A stretch of 42,798 nt of DNA from Nitrospirota bacterium. GTDB lineage: Bacteria; Nitrospirota; Thermodesulfovibrionia; Thermodesulfovibrionales; JdFR-88. The stretch lies in contig JAJYJB010000011.1 of NCBI GenBank assembly GCA_021789735.1, positions 1-42,798 on the forward strand, given 5' to 3'. Position 1 is the first letter of the stretch; every line of letters begins with the position of its first letter. Positions 15,267 through 23,990 of this stretch are shown in pieces. Made by a program: the position numbers and the translations under genes. The notes beneath the pieces were generated by a model. The model made no database searches and was not told the origin of the DNA. It worked only from the letters and a program-made list of their open reading frames with translations.

Positions 15267-16934
15267 CTAGGGACGGCTGCCCGCTGCATGGAGGGCCCCG
15301 TCGACAATGCCCTGCGCCTCCTCGAATATCCGGCGCAGATGGTCTTGTCCCAGGAAGCTTTCAGCATATATCTTGTATATGTTCTCGGTGCCGGAGGGCC
15401 GCGCCGCGAACCATCCGCTTTTGGCTTCCACCTTGATGCCTCCGATGGGCTCGTTGTTGCCCGGAGCGCGTGTCAGGATGCCTTCTATTTTTTCGCCTGC
15501 AAGCATGGTGGAGGACACCTGGCCTGGGGAGAGTTTCTTCAGGATGTCTTTTTGTTCAGGTGTTGCGGGCGCGTCCACCCGGTCGTAGACCGGCTCCCCG
15601 AACTCGCTGGCAAGCTCACTGTAAAGCTCCCCTGGGTCCTTTCCCAGCCGCGCCCTGATCTCTGCCGCAAGCAGGGCAGGGATGATGCCGTCCTTGTCCG
15701 TTGCCCATACGGTGCCGTCCCGGCGCAGGAAAGAGGCCCCCGCGCTCTCTTCGCCGGCGAAACCCAGTTCTCCGGTCAGCAGGCCGTCAACAAACCATTT
15801 GAACCCCACCGGCGTCTCGTAAAGGCCCCTGCCAAGCTTGTGTGCGGCGTGGTCTATCATGCGGCTGCTGACCAGCGTCTTTCCGACCGAGGCGGAGGCC
15901 GGCCATCCGGGCCGGTTCCTGAACAGGTAAAAGACAGATGCGGCAAGATAATGGTTCGGGGGCAGGAGTCCGGCGCTCCTGGTGACGATTCCGTGCCGGT
16001 CATGGTCCGTGTCGCTTGCGAATGCGGCATCGAAGCTGTCCTTCAGCCCGATCAGCCTTTGCATGGCGTACGGCGATGAAGGGTCCATTCGGATCTTGCC
16101 GTCCCAGTCCACGCTCATGAAGCGGAAGGTCGGGTCCACGGCATCGTTTACGACGGTCAGGTCCAGTGAGAAGCGCTCCGCAATAAGGCCCCAGTAATGC
16201 ACTCCGGCGCCTCCAAGAGGGTCTACTCCGAGGTGTATCTTTGCCCCGCGGATGGCATCCATGTCTATGACGTTTCCCAGGTCGCCCACATATGCGCCCA
16301 TGTAATCGTGCCTGTGTGTTGTTGCCGCCCCAAGCGCTTTTTCATATGGGAGCCTTCTTACGTCCCTCAGCCCGTTTTCCATGAACGCGTTGGCCCTGGC
16401 CTCTATCCGGCCGGTTATGGAGGGTTCGGCTGGGCCGCCATGGGGAGGGTTGTATTTGAACCCTCCGCTTTCCGGTGGGTTGTGCGATGGGGTTATGACG
16501 ATGCCGTCGGCGAGCCCGGACTTCCTTCCGCGGTTGTACGTTAGGATGGCGTGAGACACCGCCCGAGTGGGGTCATATTCTCCTGCCTCCGATATCATTA
16601 CCTCCACTCCGCTTGCCGCCAGGACCTCCAGCGCGCTGGCGAAAGCGGGAGCGGAAAGCGCATGCGTGTCCGCGCCAATGAACAGGGGGCCGTCCGTTTT
16701 TTGCTCTTTCCGCAAGAGACATATGGCCTGCGTTATCGCAAGTATGTGGGCCTCGTTGAACGTATTGTCCAGAGAGGAGCCCCTGTGCCCCGAGGTGCCA
16801 AATGACACACGCTGTCCGGCCTCCAGCGGGTCCGGCTCTCCGGTATAGTAGGCCGAGACAAGCTTGGGTATGTCGGCAAGCATGCTGGCCGGGGCCGGCT
16901 TGCCCGCAAGCGGGCTGACTCTGGGCTCGCTCAA
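15267..16934 (-). CDS. pgm: Phosphoglucomutase (alpha-D-glucose phosphate-specific)
   Basis: Pgm interconverts glucose 1-phosphate and glucose 6-phosphate, linking glycolysis to glycogen and envelope sugar synthesis. The 555-residue protein matches the E. coli Pgm type in length. It has FGTSGHRGSS, the phosphoserine loop TPSHNPPESGG, the metal loop DTDHDRHG, the sugar loop GEESAGASF and the phosphate-binding RPSGTENIYK. Translation starts at TTG 16934 with AGGAGG 7 nt upstream. It has a strong promoter of its own and is probably monocistronic. Confidence 0.96.
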   Translation of the reverse strand: MSEPRVSPLAGKPAPASMLADIPKLVSAYYTGEPDPLEAGQRVSFGTSGHRGSSLDNTFNEAHILAITQAICLLRKEQKTDGPLFIGADTHALSAPAFASALEVLAASGVEVMISEAGEYDPTRAVSHAILTYNRGRKSGLADGIVITPSHNPPESGGFKYNPPHGGPAEPSITGRIEARANAFMENGLRDVRRLPYEKALGAATTHRHDYMGAYVGDLGNVIDMDAIRGAKIHLGVDPLGGAGVHYWGLIAERFSLDLTVVNDAVDPTFRFMSVDWDGKIRMDPSSPYAMQRLIGLKDSFDAAFASDTDHDRHGIVTRSAGLLPPNHYLAASVFYLFRNRPGWPASASVGKTLVSSRMIDHAAHKLGRGLYETPVGFKWFVDGLLTGELGFAGEESAGASFLRRDGTVWATDKDGIIPALLAAEIRARLGKDPGELYSELASEFGEPVYDRVDAPATPEQKDILKKLSPGQVSSTMLAGEKIEGILTRAPGNNEPIGGIKVEAKSGWFAARPSGTENIYKIYAESFLGQDHLRRIFEEAQGIVDGALHAAGSRP

Positions 16935-16988
16935 TCCAGGACCTCCTGAAAATAAAAAAATTTCCTCACCGGTTTCGCGTCTCGTTCA

Positions 16989-17016
16989 ATTATAGAGTAA
17001 GTTTTTCTTTTTTCAA
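16989..17016 (-). promoter_or_regulatory. Sigma-70-type promoter of pgm
   Basis: On the minus strand TTGAAA (17016-17011) and TATAAT (16994-16989) are 16 nt apart. Transcription would begin near 16982, with a leader of about 48 nt that contains AGGAGG. Confidence 0.65.
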
Positions 17017-17167
17017 AAAAAATTTCAAGAAAGAAAAAGTCCTGTTCGCCGGCCGCAAGGCAAAAATCAAAAATGCCGTCGGACATCGCCCGCGGCCTGT
17101 CCGGTAGCGGACGTGATGCGGCGTTAAAGGGCGGCGGCATAAAAAATGGGGGTATTGGAAAAATATC

Positions 17168-17176
17168 TGTTATAAT
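17168..17176 (+). promoter_or_regulatory. Extended -10 promoter of the RNase E/G gene (leaderless type)
   Basis: TGT-TATAAT (17168-17176) is an extended -10 element whose end lies 9 nt before the ATG at 17186. Transcription would start within about 3 nt of the start codon, and no ribosome site is present. Confidence 0.6.
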
Positions 17177-17185
17177 ATCACGTTA

Positions 17186-18745
17186 ATGGCTAAAAAAATC
17201 CTGATAGACGCCAAATATCCTGAAGAAAAACGGGTCGCCATCATCGAGGGCGACCGGCTGGTGGACTTTTATGTGGAGCTGGCCGCGAAGGAGCACCTGA
17301 GGGGCAACATTTACAAGGGGCGCATCGCGAGGGTAGAGCCCTCCCTTCAGGCTGTTTTCGTGGATTTCGGCCCGAAGAAGCATGGTTTTTTGCAGGCCAG
17401 GGAGATAATGCCCGAGTACTTCAGCTCCGAGGGCAAGAGCAAGAAGGGCCGCCTCCAGGAGATATTCCAGAAGGGGCAGGAGTTCATCGTCCAGGTGGAA
17501 AAGGACGAAAGGGAGACAAAAGGCGCGAGCTTGACCACGTATATTTCCCTGCCTGGCAGGTATCTGGTCATGATGCCGGGCCAGGAGAGGGTCGGGATAT
17601 CGAGGAAGATAGGCGACAAAAGGGACAGGGACCGCATGAAGGATATCTTCGGCAAGCTGGAACTGCCGGAGAATATGGGTTTTATCCTGCGGACGGCGGG
17701 CATTGACAAGACCTCCACTGACCTTTCAAACGATCTTAAGTACCTCAACAAGCTCTGGGCCGAGATACAGAAAGAGGCGGAGAAGCAGAAGGCCCCGGCG
17801 CTTATTTACAAGGAACAGGACATAGCGATAAGGACGGTTAGGGACTACCTGACCTCCGATGTGGACGAGGTGCTCGTTGATGACCAGGAGACCGTCCGGA
17901 ACATAAAGTCCTTCCTCAGGCGCACGCTGCCCGGGCGGAAGATAAACGTTAAATACTACAAGGACAAAAGGCCCATATTCGACCTGCACAACCTTGAGGG
18001 ACAGATATCCGGCATCAGCGAGCGGTTCGTCCATCTGCCCTCCAAGGGCTATCTCGTTTTTGACAGGGCGGAGGCGCTTACGGCGATAGACGTCAACTCC
18101 GGCAGGAGCAGGAAGGAAAAAAACATAGAGCAGACCGCCCTGAGGACGAACCTGGAGGCTGCGGACGAGGTGGCCAGGCAGCTCAGGCTCCGGGACATAG
18201 GCGGGCTGGTGGTCATCGACTTCATAGACATGGAATCGGGCAAGAACAGGAGGCAGGTCGAAAACAGGCTCAAAACCGCCCTGCTTGCGGACAAGGCCCA
18301 TACCGATATAACCGGCATATCTAGGTTCGGCATCGTGGAGATGACGAGGGAGCGGATGCGGACGGCCTACTTCGAATCCACATATAAAAAATGCCCGACG
18401 TGCGACGGGGAGGGCGTCCTCAAGACCGACGAGGTGCTGGCGCTTACCGCGTACAGGGACATCCATATGCAGGCCTCAAGGGGAGGGCTTCAGTCCATAG
18501 ATTGCCGCCTTCCCGTGACCAGCGCCAACTACCTCCTGAACGTGAGGAGGGACGGCATCGTAAAGATGGAGAAGGACTTTAAAGTGAAGATAAGCATAAC
18601 CGGGGAGCCTTCGATCCTGCCGGGCCAGTATGAGATATCTTCCGAGAAGGCCAAGGCTGCGGAGGCTGAGAAACCGGCCAAAGCGGAAGAAAAAGAAGAA
18701 AAAGAGAAGGAAAAAACCGAAGAAAAGCCCGCCATAGAGAGTTAA
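17186..18745 (+). CDS. rng: Ribonuclease E/G family endoribonuclease
   Basis: The 519-residue protein matches RNase G and the catalytic half of RNase E, which cut single-stranded RNA in rRNA maturation and mRNA decay. It has an S1 RNA-binding region (~35-130, GNIYKGRIARVEPSLQAVF), the catalytic metal aspartates in AIDVNSGR and VVIDFIDM, and the zinc-link CPTCDGEG near residue 405. A Lys/Glu-rich low-complexity tail covers about the last 35 residues, which could bind RNA or partners. There is no long RNase E-type scaffold. The transcript seems to be leaderless. It is convergent with the M16 protease gene, with about 70 A/T-rich bases between them and no clear terminator. Confidence 0.94.
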   Translation: MAKKILIDAKYPEEKRVAIIEGDRLVDFYVELAAKEHLRGNIYKGRIARVEPSLQAVFVDFGPKKHGFLQAREIMPEYFSSEGKSKKGRLQEIFQKGQEFIVQVEKDERETKGASLTTYISLPGRYLVMMPGQERVGISRKIGDKRDRDRMKDIFGKLELPENMGFILRTAGIDKTSTDLSNDLKYLNKLWAEIQKEAEKQKAPALIYKEQDIAIRTVRDYLTSDVDEVLVDDQETVRNIKSFLRRTLPGRKINVKYYKDKRPIFDLHNLEGQISGISERFVHLPSKGYLVFDRAEALTAIDVNSGRSRKEKNIEQTALRTNLEAADEVARQLRLRDIGGLVVIDFIDMESGKNRRQVENRLKTALLADKAHTDITGISRFGIVEMTRERMRTAYFESTYKKCPTCDGEGVLKTDEVLALTAYRDIHMQASRGGLQSIDCRLPVTSANYLLNVRRDGIVKMEKDFKVKISITGEPSILPGQYEISSEKAKAAEAEKPAKAEEKEEKEKEKTEEKPAIES

Positions 18746-18815
18746 AACCTGCTCCCCTTCAAAAAAGCCACTTTTTATTTTATTTTTTTAAATTTTGCGA
18801 TTTTTCCCCTGGTTT

Positions 18816-21530
18816 TTACTTTGATCCCGGCCCCAATACCACCTGCACGAAGCCATCCGGGCGGACCCATTTCCTGAAGGCTGACTGTATCTCTTCCCCG
18901 GTCATACGCATGAAGAGCCTGGCTGAGCGCTCCTGCTCGTCCAGGGGCAGACCGAGGACCGCAAGGTCAAGGAGGTTCCTGCCTATGTTTGCCATATCTG
19001 ACTGCCGGACCTGTTGCCTGCGCAAGGTGAGGGCCTTTGCCTGGCGCAACTCATCCGCGCTTACGGGAGCCTCGCGCATCCTTTGAAGGTCCCGTTTTAT
19101 TATCGCTCTGGCCCTGTAAACATTTTTGGGGTCGCATCCGTATACCACCAGGAAGGTCGAGCGCGTGTTGTCCGCGTCAACTGCAGTTTGCACCGTATAA
19201 ACTAGCCCGGTCTTCTGTCTCAGGTCCTTGTACAGGGGGCTGGCGTAAAACCCTCCGGCCAGAAGCTGGTTTCCAAAGTAGAGGGCGTAGAAGTCCCGGT
19301 CCTTCCGGTTTATGCCCATGGTCTCCGCCATCGTCACCTTGTCCTGCACGCGGCTGCCATCCGGAACGATCGCTGAAGAAGGCTTGTTCAGGGGGACCGG
19401 AGGAAGGTCTGTCACCGGTTTTGGGCCCCGCGCTTTCCACCCCCCGAAGTATTTTGAGATCACGGCTTTCGCCTTCCCGGGGGTGATGCCGCCGATGACG
19501 ACCATGGTGGTCATGTCCGGGCGGAAGGTGTTTTTATAATATGCTTTGACGTCCGCGAGGCTGACCGAGGCCGCCGAGGCCGCCGTGGCCTGCCTTAGCC
19601 CCGGATCTCCCTTGGGGTAGAGCCTGGTGCAGAGGGCCCGTTCTGAAAGATATGATGGGTTTTTCAGCAGTCCTGAGATGTTTGCGACCGCCTGTTTTTT
19701 CACCGTCCTGAATGGGCCTTCCCTGAGCGCGGGCTCCAGCAGGTTCTCAGACAGCAGCTTTATGCCCTGGGTGAAATATCTGTCAAGGACGCTTAGTGAG
19801 AAATTGGTACCCGCCGATTCGCTGGCGGCAATTTTGTCGAGGGCTTTTTGGAGTCCGAGCCGGCCCAGTTTGCCCGCCCCGTATGGGAACATGCCCTCGA
19901 GTATCCGGTCCACGCCTTCCTGGCCTTTGGGTACGCTCAGGCCGGGACTGTTCTTTACCCGGCCGTAGATGCTTACTGTTTGGCTTACAGGCTCCGGCTG
20001 AACAATGAGGCGCAGCCCGTTGGGCAAGACGGTCACAACCGGGTGGACCGCCGGGGCCGGGAGCTTCGGCAGGTCAAAGACCTTCTTTGCCCAGGCCGGC
20101 AAGGTGACCGGCTTTGCCTTTTTTGAGATGAAAGATTCCCCGCCACTGGGGCCGCGCAGGCCCGGCGTCACTTTTCCCGGTGGCGCAGGGGTCAACAGGG
20201 CGGTTATCGCTGTCCTGTTTACAAGATATTTCCTTGCCACCCGGTCAACGTCCCGCACGGTTACTTTTTTAATGGCCTCTATGTCGTCGTCGGGGGATTT
20301 TCTGCCTTCTGCGGCAAGCGCCTGGGACCAGATGGAGGCAAGCCCGCTTATGGAGTTTTTTCCGAACTCGGCCTCCGCTATCTCCCGCCGTTTGGACGCC
20401 TCGACGAGGTCCTCGGGGAAGCCTTTTTTTAGGTAACCGGCTATGACCAACTTCATTTTCCCCAGCAGCGCCCCGCCGTCTGCGCCCCTGGGAAACGAGG
20501 CGGCGGCGATGCCTATGGATGCCCTGGGCAGCATATACATCTCAAAGTCTGCGGAGAGGGCCTTGCCCTGCGGCACCAGGGCGTAGAGGTCTGCCCTTCT
20601 GCTGTCCAGTATGTCGGCCAGTATCACCGCGGCGGCAAAATCCGGGCTGTCCGAGCCTGGCAGGCGGTAGGAGGCATAGACTGTGCCATTGGGATGGTCG
20701 GAGGCGATGCGCATCGTTTTTTCCGGCTTGAGCGGCCGCAGCCGAACTGCCGGCCTGTTTGGCACCGCGCGCCGGGCTATATGCCCGAATATGGTTTTGA
20801 CCATCTCCAGCGTCTTTGCCGGGTCCACGTCTCCCACGATCACCAGGATGGCGTTGTTGGGCGTGTACCATGTTTTATGGAATTTTCTTATCATGGCCGC
20901 AGTCAGACGGTTGAATGACCTGAACGAGCCAAGCGCGTCATGGCGGTATGGCGTGCCACGAAACATCTTTGCGATCATCCTGGAGTAGAAGACATATTCG
21001 GGGTCCGAAAAATCCCTTGCCACCTCCTGCTCTATCGCGCCCCGTTCCTGGCTCCAGAGGGCGGAAGTGGCAGTTATCCCCTGCATGCGGAGGGCCTCTA
21101 TCCTTAGGGGTATTTGGATGTCCGAGGCGGGCACGGTGAAGAAATACTGGGTCACGGTCTGCCCGGTGTCCGCATTGAAATAGCCGCCCATGGCGCTTAT
21201 CAGGGTGGAAAGCTGGTTTTCGGAAAGGCCGGGGCTGCCGCGGAACATCATGTGCTCATGGGCATGGGCCATTCCGCGGAAACCGGGCAGGTCCTCGTCC
21301 GCCCCGACAAGGTAATTTATCTCGGTGGTCACGACCGGAGCCAGCGTGTCCCGGACTATCACCACCCGCAGGCCGTTTGCCAGGGTTGCCTTGAGGACGC
21401 CTTTTGCTGCCGCCCTGGCGCTGCCGCTCCAGCCGGCCAGGAAAAGGGCAAAAAAAGCGATCGCCAGGGCCGGCAGACCGGTCATCCGGCGAAAATTCAG
21501 GCGGCATTTCCTGTCTTCTGTATGAGCCAT
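18816..21530 (-). CDS. Secreted M16 zinc metallopeptidase, fused double-domain
   Basis: The ~904-residue protein has a signal sequence (hydrophobic ~20-38, cut near ARAAAK) and two M16 halves. The N-terminal half carries the inverted zinc motif HAHEH in MAHAHEHMMF, and the downstream zinc ligand Glu in ERGAIEQEVARD. The C-terminal half lacks HxxEH but keeps the substrate-binding LRQKTGLVYT pattern, as in the inactive partner subunit of two-gene M16 enzymes. It should be a periplasmic protease for peptides or misfolded proteins. Possible starts are ATG 21554, 21530 and 21485. I chose 21530, which leaves a basic n-region before the hydrophobic core; none has a strong ribosome site. Confidence 0.92.
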   Translation of the reverse strand: MAHTEDRKCRLNFRRMTGLPALAIAFFALFLAGWSGSARAAAKGVLKATLANGLRVVIVRDTLAPVVTTEINYLVGADEDLPGFRGMAHAHEHMMFRGSPGLSENQLSTLISAMGGYFNADTGQTVTQYFFTVPASDIQIPLRIEALRMQGITATSALWSQERGAIEQEVARDFSDPEYVFYSRMIAKMFRGTPYRHDALGSFRSFNRLTAAMIRKFHKTWYTPNNAILVIVGDVDPAKTLEMVKTIFGHIARRAVPNRPAVRLRPLKPEKTMRIASDHPNGTVYASYRLPGSDSPDFAAAVILADILDSRRADLYALVPQGKALSADFEMYMLPRASIGIAAASFPRGADGGALLGKMKLVIAGYLKKGFPEDLVEASKRREIAEAEFGKNSISGLASIWSQALAAEGRKSPDDDIEAIKKVTVRDVDRVARKYLVNRTAITALLTPAPPGKVTPGLRGPSGGESFISKKAKPVTLPAWAKKVFDLPKLPAPAVHPVVTVLPNGLRLIVQPEPVSQTVSIYGRVKNSPGLSVPKGQEGVDRILEGMFPYGAGKLGRLGLQKALDKIAASESAGTNFSLSVLDRYFTQGIKLLSENLLEPALREGPFRTVKKQAVANISGLLKNPSYLSERALCTRLYPKGDPGLRQATAASAASVSLADVKAYYKNTFRPDMTTMVVIGGITPGKAKAVISKYFGGWKARGPKPVTDLPPVPLNKPSSAIVPDGSRVQDKVTMAETMGINRKDRDFYALYFGNQLLAGGFYASPLYKDLRQKTGLVYTVQTAVDADNTRSTFLVVYGCDPKNVYRARAIIKRDLQRMREAPVSADELRQAKALTLRRQQVRQSDMANIGRNLLDLAVLGLPLDEQERSARLFMRMTGEEIQSAFRKWVRPDGFVQVVLGPGSK

Positions 21531-21634
21531 TCCCAGCTTTTGAGTTTCAGGCATCGGGGGAAGGATTGTCAAGTCTCTTTATCCGATGTTCTTGTAATGA
21601 TTTTGAAATTCAAAAAAATGCTTTTTCGGTCATC

Positions 21635-21648
21635 CCGGGCTTGTCCGG
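21635..21648. repeat. Short intergenic repeat, copy 2 (CCGGGCTTGTCCGG)
   Basis: This is the same 14-mer as at 2640-2653, again in an intergenic gap. Here it sits in GGTCATC-(C)CCGGGCTTGTCCGG-CAATCC, a layout like the short dispersed repeats common between genes in some bacterial genomes. Confidence 0.4.
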
Positions 21649-21702
21649 CAATCCGTGCCATTTCCTTTTTACGGAAAGTCGCCGCCCATTTTTTTCATAT
21701 CA

Positions 21703-21731
21703 TTGTTAAAAAAAGCTGAATCATATATCAT
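21703..21731 (+). promoter_or_regulatory. Putative promoter of the small secreted protein gene
   Basis: TTGTTA (21703-21708) and TATCAT (21726-21731) are 17 nt apart. The leader would be about 85 nt. It includes a 7-bp hairpin AAAAACC-GCTAT-GGTTTTT (21780-21798) shortly before the ribosome site. Confidence 0.4.
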
Positions 21732-21821
21732 TGATTGCCGGTCGGAGAGTACGGTTTCGGGCGGATATGGAATTTTTTAAAAAACCGCTATGGTTTTTAA
21801 TCAACAAGGAGGGGGTATCAA

Positions 21822-22253
21822 ATGAAAGCAGCAGCAAGGTATGTTCTGGTCCTGGCGGTCCTGGCGCTTTTTGCGCAGGGTGCGCTGGCCGCTCCAAGGT
21901 CAAAGACTCTGTCGCTGGAAAGGCAGATGGGGGTGCCGGTCTATCCCGGGGCCGTTTTTCTCAAGCACCTGGCCGGGATGCAGGCGCCCGGTAAAAAGGC
22001 CTATTATTTCGAGTCCAACGCGGAGCCTCGCTCAGTGGCCGATTTCTACATGAAAAAGCTGCATAAAAAACCGGGCATGTTCAGGGGGCAAAACGCGTTG
22101 GTATTCCCGCTTTCCGGCAAGCCCCCGGTCATCAACGAGTATGTTAGCGTCGAGCCGAACGTTTACGGAGGCAAGGCAAAGACGATAATAACCGTTGTGC
22201 GGATGGCCCGCAGGGCAAGGCCGAAAATAAAGGCCAAAGCGGGGCACAGATAG
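21822..22253 (+). CDS. Small secreted protein of unknown function
   Basis: The 143-residue protein begins at ATG 21822 behind a strong AAGGAGGGG ribosome site. It has a clear signal peptide (hydrophobic core 7-22, cleavage after ALA near residue 23). The mature part contains MGVPVYPGAVF and YYFESNAEPRSVADFYMKKL, a pattern of small periplasmic proteins with a 'YPGA ... FY..L' layout, and ends in a basic tail (RRARPKIKAKAGHR). I do not recognise a named family. It is followed by a terminator, so it is a one-gene unit between the divergent M16 protease and the AsmA gene. The strong expression signals suggest an abundant envelope protein. Confidence 0.85.
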   Translation: MKAAARYVLVLAVLALFAQGALAAPRSKTLSLERQMGVPVYPGAVFLKHLAGMQAPGKKAYYFESNAEPRSVADFYMKKLHKKPGMFRGQNALVFPLSGKPPVINEYVSVEPNVYGGKAKTIITVVRMARRARPKIKAKAGHR

Positions 22254-22268
22254 ACTGCGATCTGTTTG

Positions 22269-22304
22269 AAGAGGGCCGGCTGGAGACAGCCGACCCTCTT
22301 TTCC
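22269..22304 (+). terminator. Intrinsic terminator of the small secreted protein gene
   Basis: AAGAGGG-C-CGGCTG-GAGA-CAGCCG-A-CCCTCTT forms a long stem with one mismatch and a GAGA tetraloop, followed by TTTT. It starts about 15 nt after the stop codon. Confidence 0.85.
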
Positions 22305-22427
22305 CCGTATTGACACGCACTGCCCGCCGGAATAAATTTTAATCAGAGAAAAAACAAAAAAAATCTTGCATGGATCCTGTTGGGAGCTTAAAAAAATCCA
22401 TGCGTGCTTGCCCCGGAGGCGCTTCCT

Positions 22428-23990
22428 TTGAAAAAGATACTCAAGATAACGGGTGCGGTCCTTGCCGTCATAGTCGTCCTGGCCGTCGGGCTCACCCTGT
22501 TTCTGAACACTTATTTCACCAGCGCGAGACTCAAGGCGCTCATAGTGCCAAAAATAGAGCAGGCGACGGGCAGAAAGGCGTCCATTGGCAGCATAAGCAT
22601 ATCCCTGTTCAAGGGAGGCGTCGTCCTTTCAGACTTGGGACTGGCCAGGCGCACCGGGAAGGGCAATTTTCTGAGCGCAAAGGAACTGGTGCTGAAGTTC
22701 AGGCTGCTGCCCCTCCTTAAAAAACAGCTTGTCATCAACAGCCTTTCCATAGATTCCCCCTACATACTCATTGAGCGCGCAAAAGACGGGGCCTTCAACT
22801 TCAGCGACCTGAAAAAGAAGTTCGAGGCGGGCGGAGGGAAAAAGAGCACTCCCAAAAAGGCCTTTAATATAGCCATACAGGACATAAGCATAAAAAACGC
22901 GAAGGCCCTGTTCATAGATGAGATGGGGAAGCTTCCCCGGGCCCAGGCGGAAGCCGATATGGACTTCAGGCTGACGGCGCCGGCCCAGCCGTCTTCCGGC
23001 CAGGCAAAGGCCGGGCCTGTTATATATGGAGATATAGACCTCAAAAGCCTGAGGATGGCGCTTAAAAGCATTCGTGCGGACATTTCGGGCAGGATAAAAA
23101 TAGCAAGACAGATAGACCTGGCGCTTTTGGCCGTCATAGGAAAAGACAGGATAAATATCAAAGGCGCCGCGGTCAACTACCAGACGGCGCCCGCAGTCAA
23201 TCTTGATATCTCCTCCCGGAGGATCGATCTTGGCAGTCTCCTTGCCATGATGCCGCAGGGAAAAGGGAAAAAGCCGGCTGCGAAAAAACCGGCCGGGGCG
23301 GGCGAGCGCGCAAAAGGGGCCGCTTCGAACCTGAGCGCGAAGGGCAGCATCAGCATCACGGAGGCCATTTACAAAAGCTATATGATAAGGGGACTCAGCG
23401 CGGACTGGAGGTACTTCAGGGGCGCTTTTTCAGTGAATCCGTTCAGGGCCTATATCAGCGGCGGAGACAAAGTCGTAGTGCAGGGGGACCTGCAGGGGAG
23501 CGCCGGCTTTGGAAAACTGGGTCAGAAAAGCACGCTTTCCGGAAAAGGCCGGGCCCGGTTCTCGAAAATAATGGTGAAGGAGTCCACGATAGCAAGGCAG
23601 ATAGCCGCCCTGCTTGGCATGCCGGAGCTGAGCAACCCTTCTTTTTCGGACTCCGTCATGGATTACGAAATAAAAAGAGGCAACACGTCCATAAACGGCC
23701 ACCTGGATTCCGCCAGCATTCAGTTCAACCTGGTAAAGGGGACCATCGGCCTGGACAGGGCGCTCGACATATCGGCTGACCTGGACTTGTCCCCGGCCCT
23801 TTCACCAAGGATCGGGACAAGATATCTGCATTTTTTGACGAACAAAAAAGGATGGACCGTTGTACCGCTCAAGATAACCGGCACTACCCAAAAACCCCGC
23901 GTAGGGATAAGGAGGGCCTCAGCCGCAAAGGCGATAGAAAAAGGCCTGGGCCAGGAGATCAGGAAAGGGCTCCAGAGGTTGTTCAAGTAA
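22428..23990 (+). CDS. AsmA family envelope protein
   Basis: The 520-residue protein has one N-terminal membrane helix (~residues 5-27, LKITGAVLAVIVVLAV). A large periplasmic part follows. It begins with the AsmA-type stretch ARLKALIVPKIEQATGRK and has SISLFKGGVVLSDLGL and KELVLKFRLLPLLKKQL, then an AsmA_2-like C-terminal repeat region (~300-500). AsmA-like proteins are thought to bridge inner and outer membranes and move phospholipids. I start at TTG 22428 because GGAGG lies 8 nt upstream; the longer GTG frame at 22404 starts before that site. Its 3' end overlaps the convergent YihY gene by 8 nt. Confidence 0.88.
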   Translation: MKKILKITGAVLAVIVVLAVGLTLFLNTYFTSARLKALIVPKIEQATGRKASIGSISISLFKGGVVLSDLGLARRTGKGNFLSAKELVLKFRLLPLLKKQLVINSLSIDSPYILIERAKDGAFNFSDLKKKFEAGGGKKSTPKKAFNIAIQDISIKNAKALFIDEMGKLPRAQAEADMDFRLTAPAQPSSGQAKAGPVIYGDIDLKSLRMALKSIRADISGRIKIARQIDLALLAVIGKDRINIKGAAVNYQTAPAVNLDISSRRIDLGSLLAMMPQGKGKKPAAKKPAGAGERAKGAASNLSAKGSISITEAIYKSYMIRGLSADWRYFRGAFSVNPFRAYISGGDKVVVQGDLQGSAGFGKLGQKSTLSGKGRARFSKIMVKESTIARQIAALLGMPELSNPSFSDSVMDYEIKRGNTSINGHLDSASIQFNLVKGTIGLDRALDISADLDLSPALSPRIGTRYLHFLTNKKGWTVVPLKITGTTQKPRVGIRRASAAKAIEKGLGQEIRKGLQRLFK

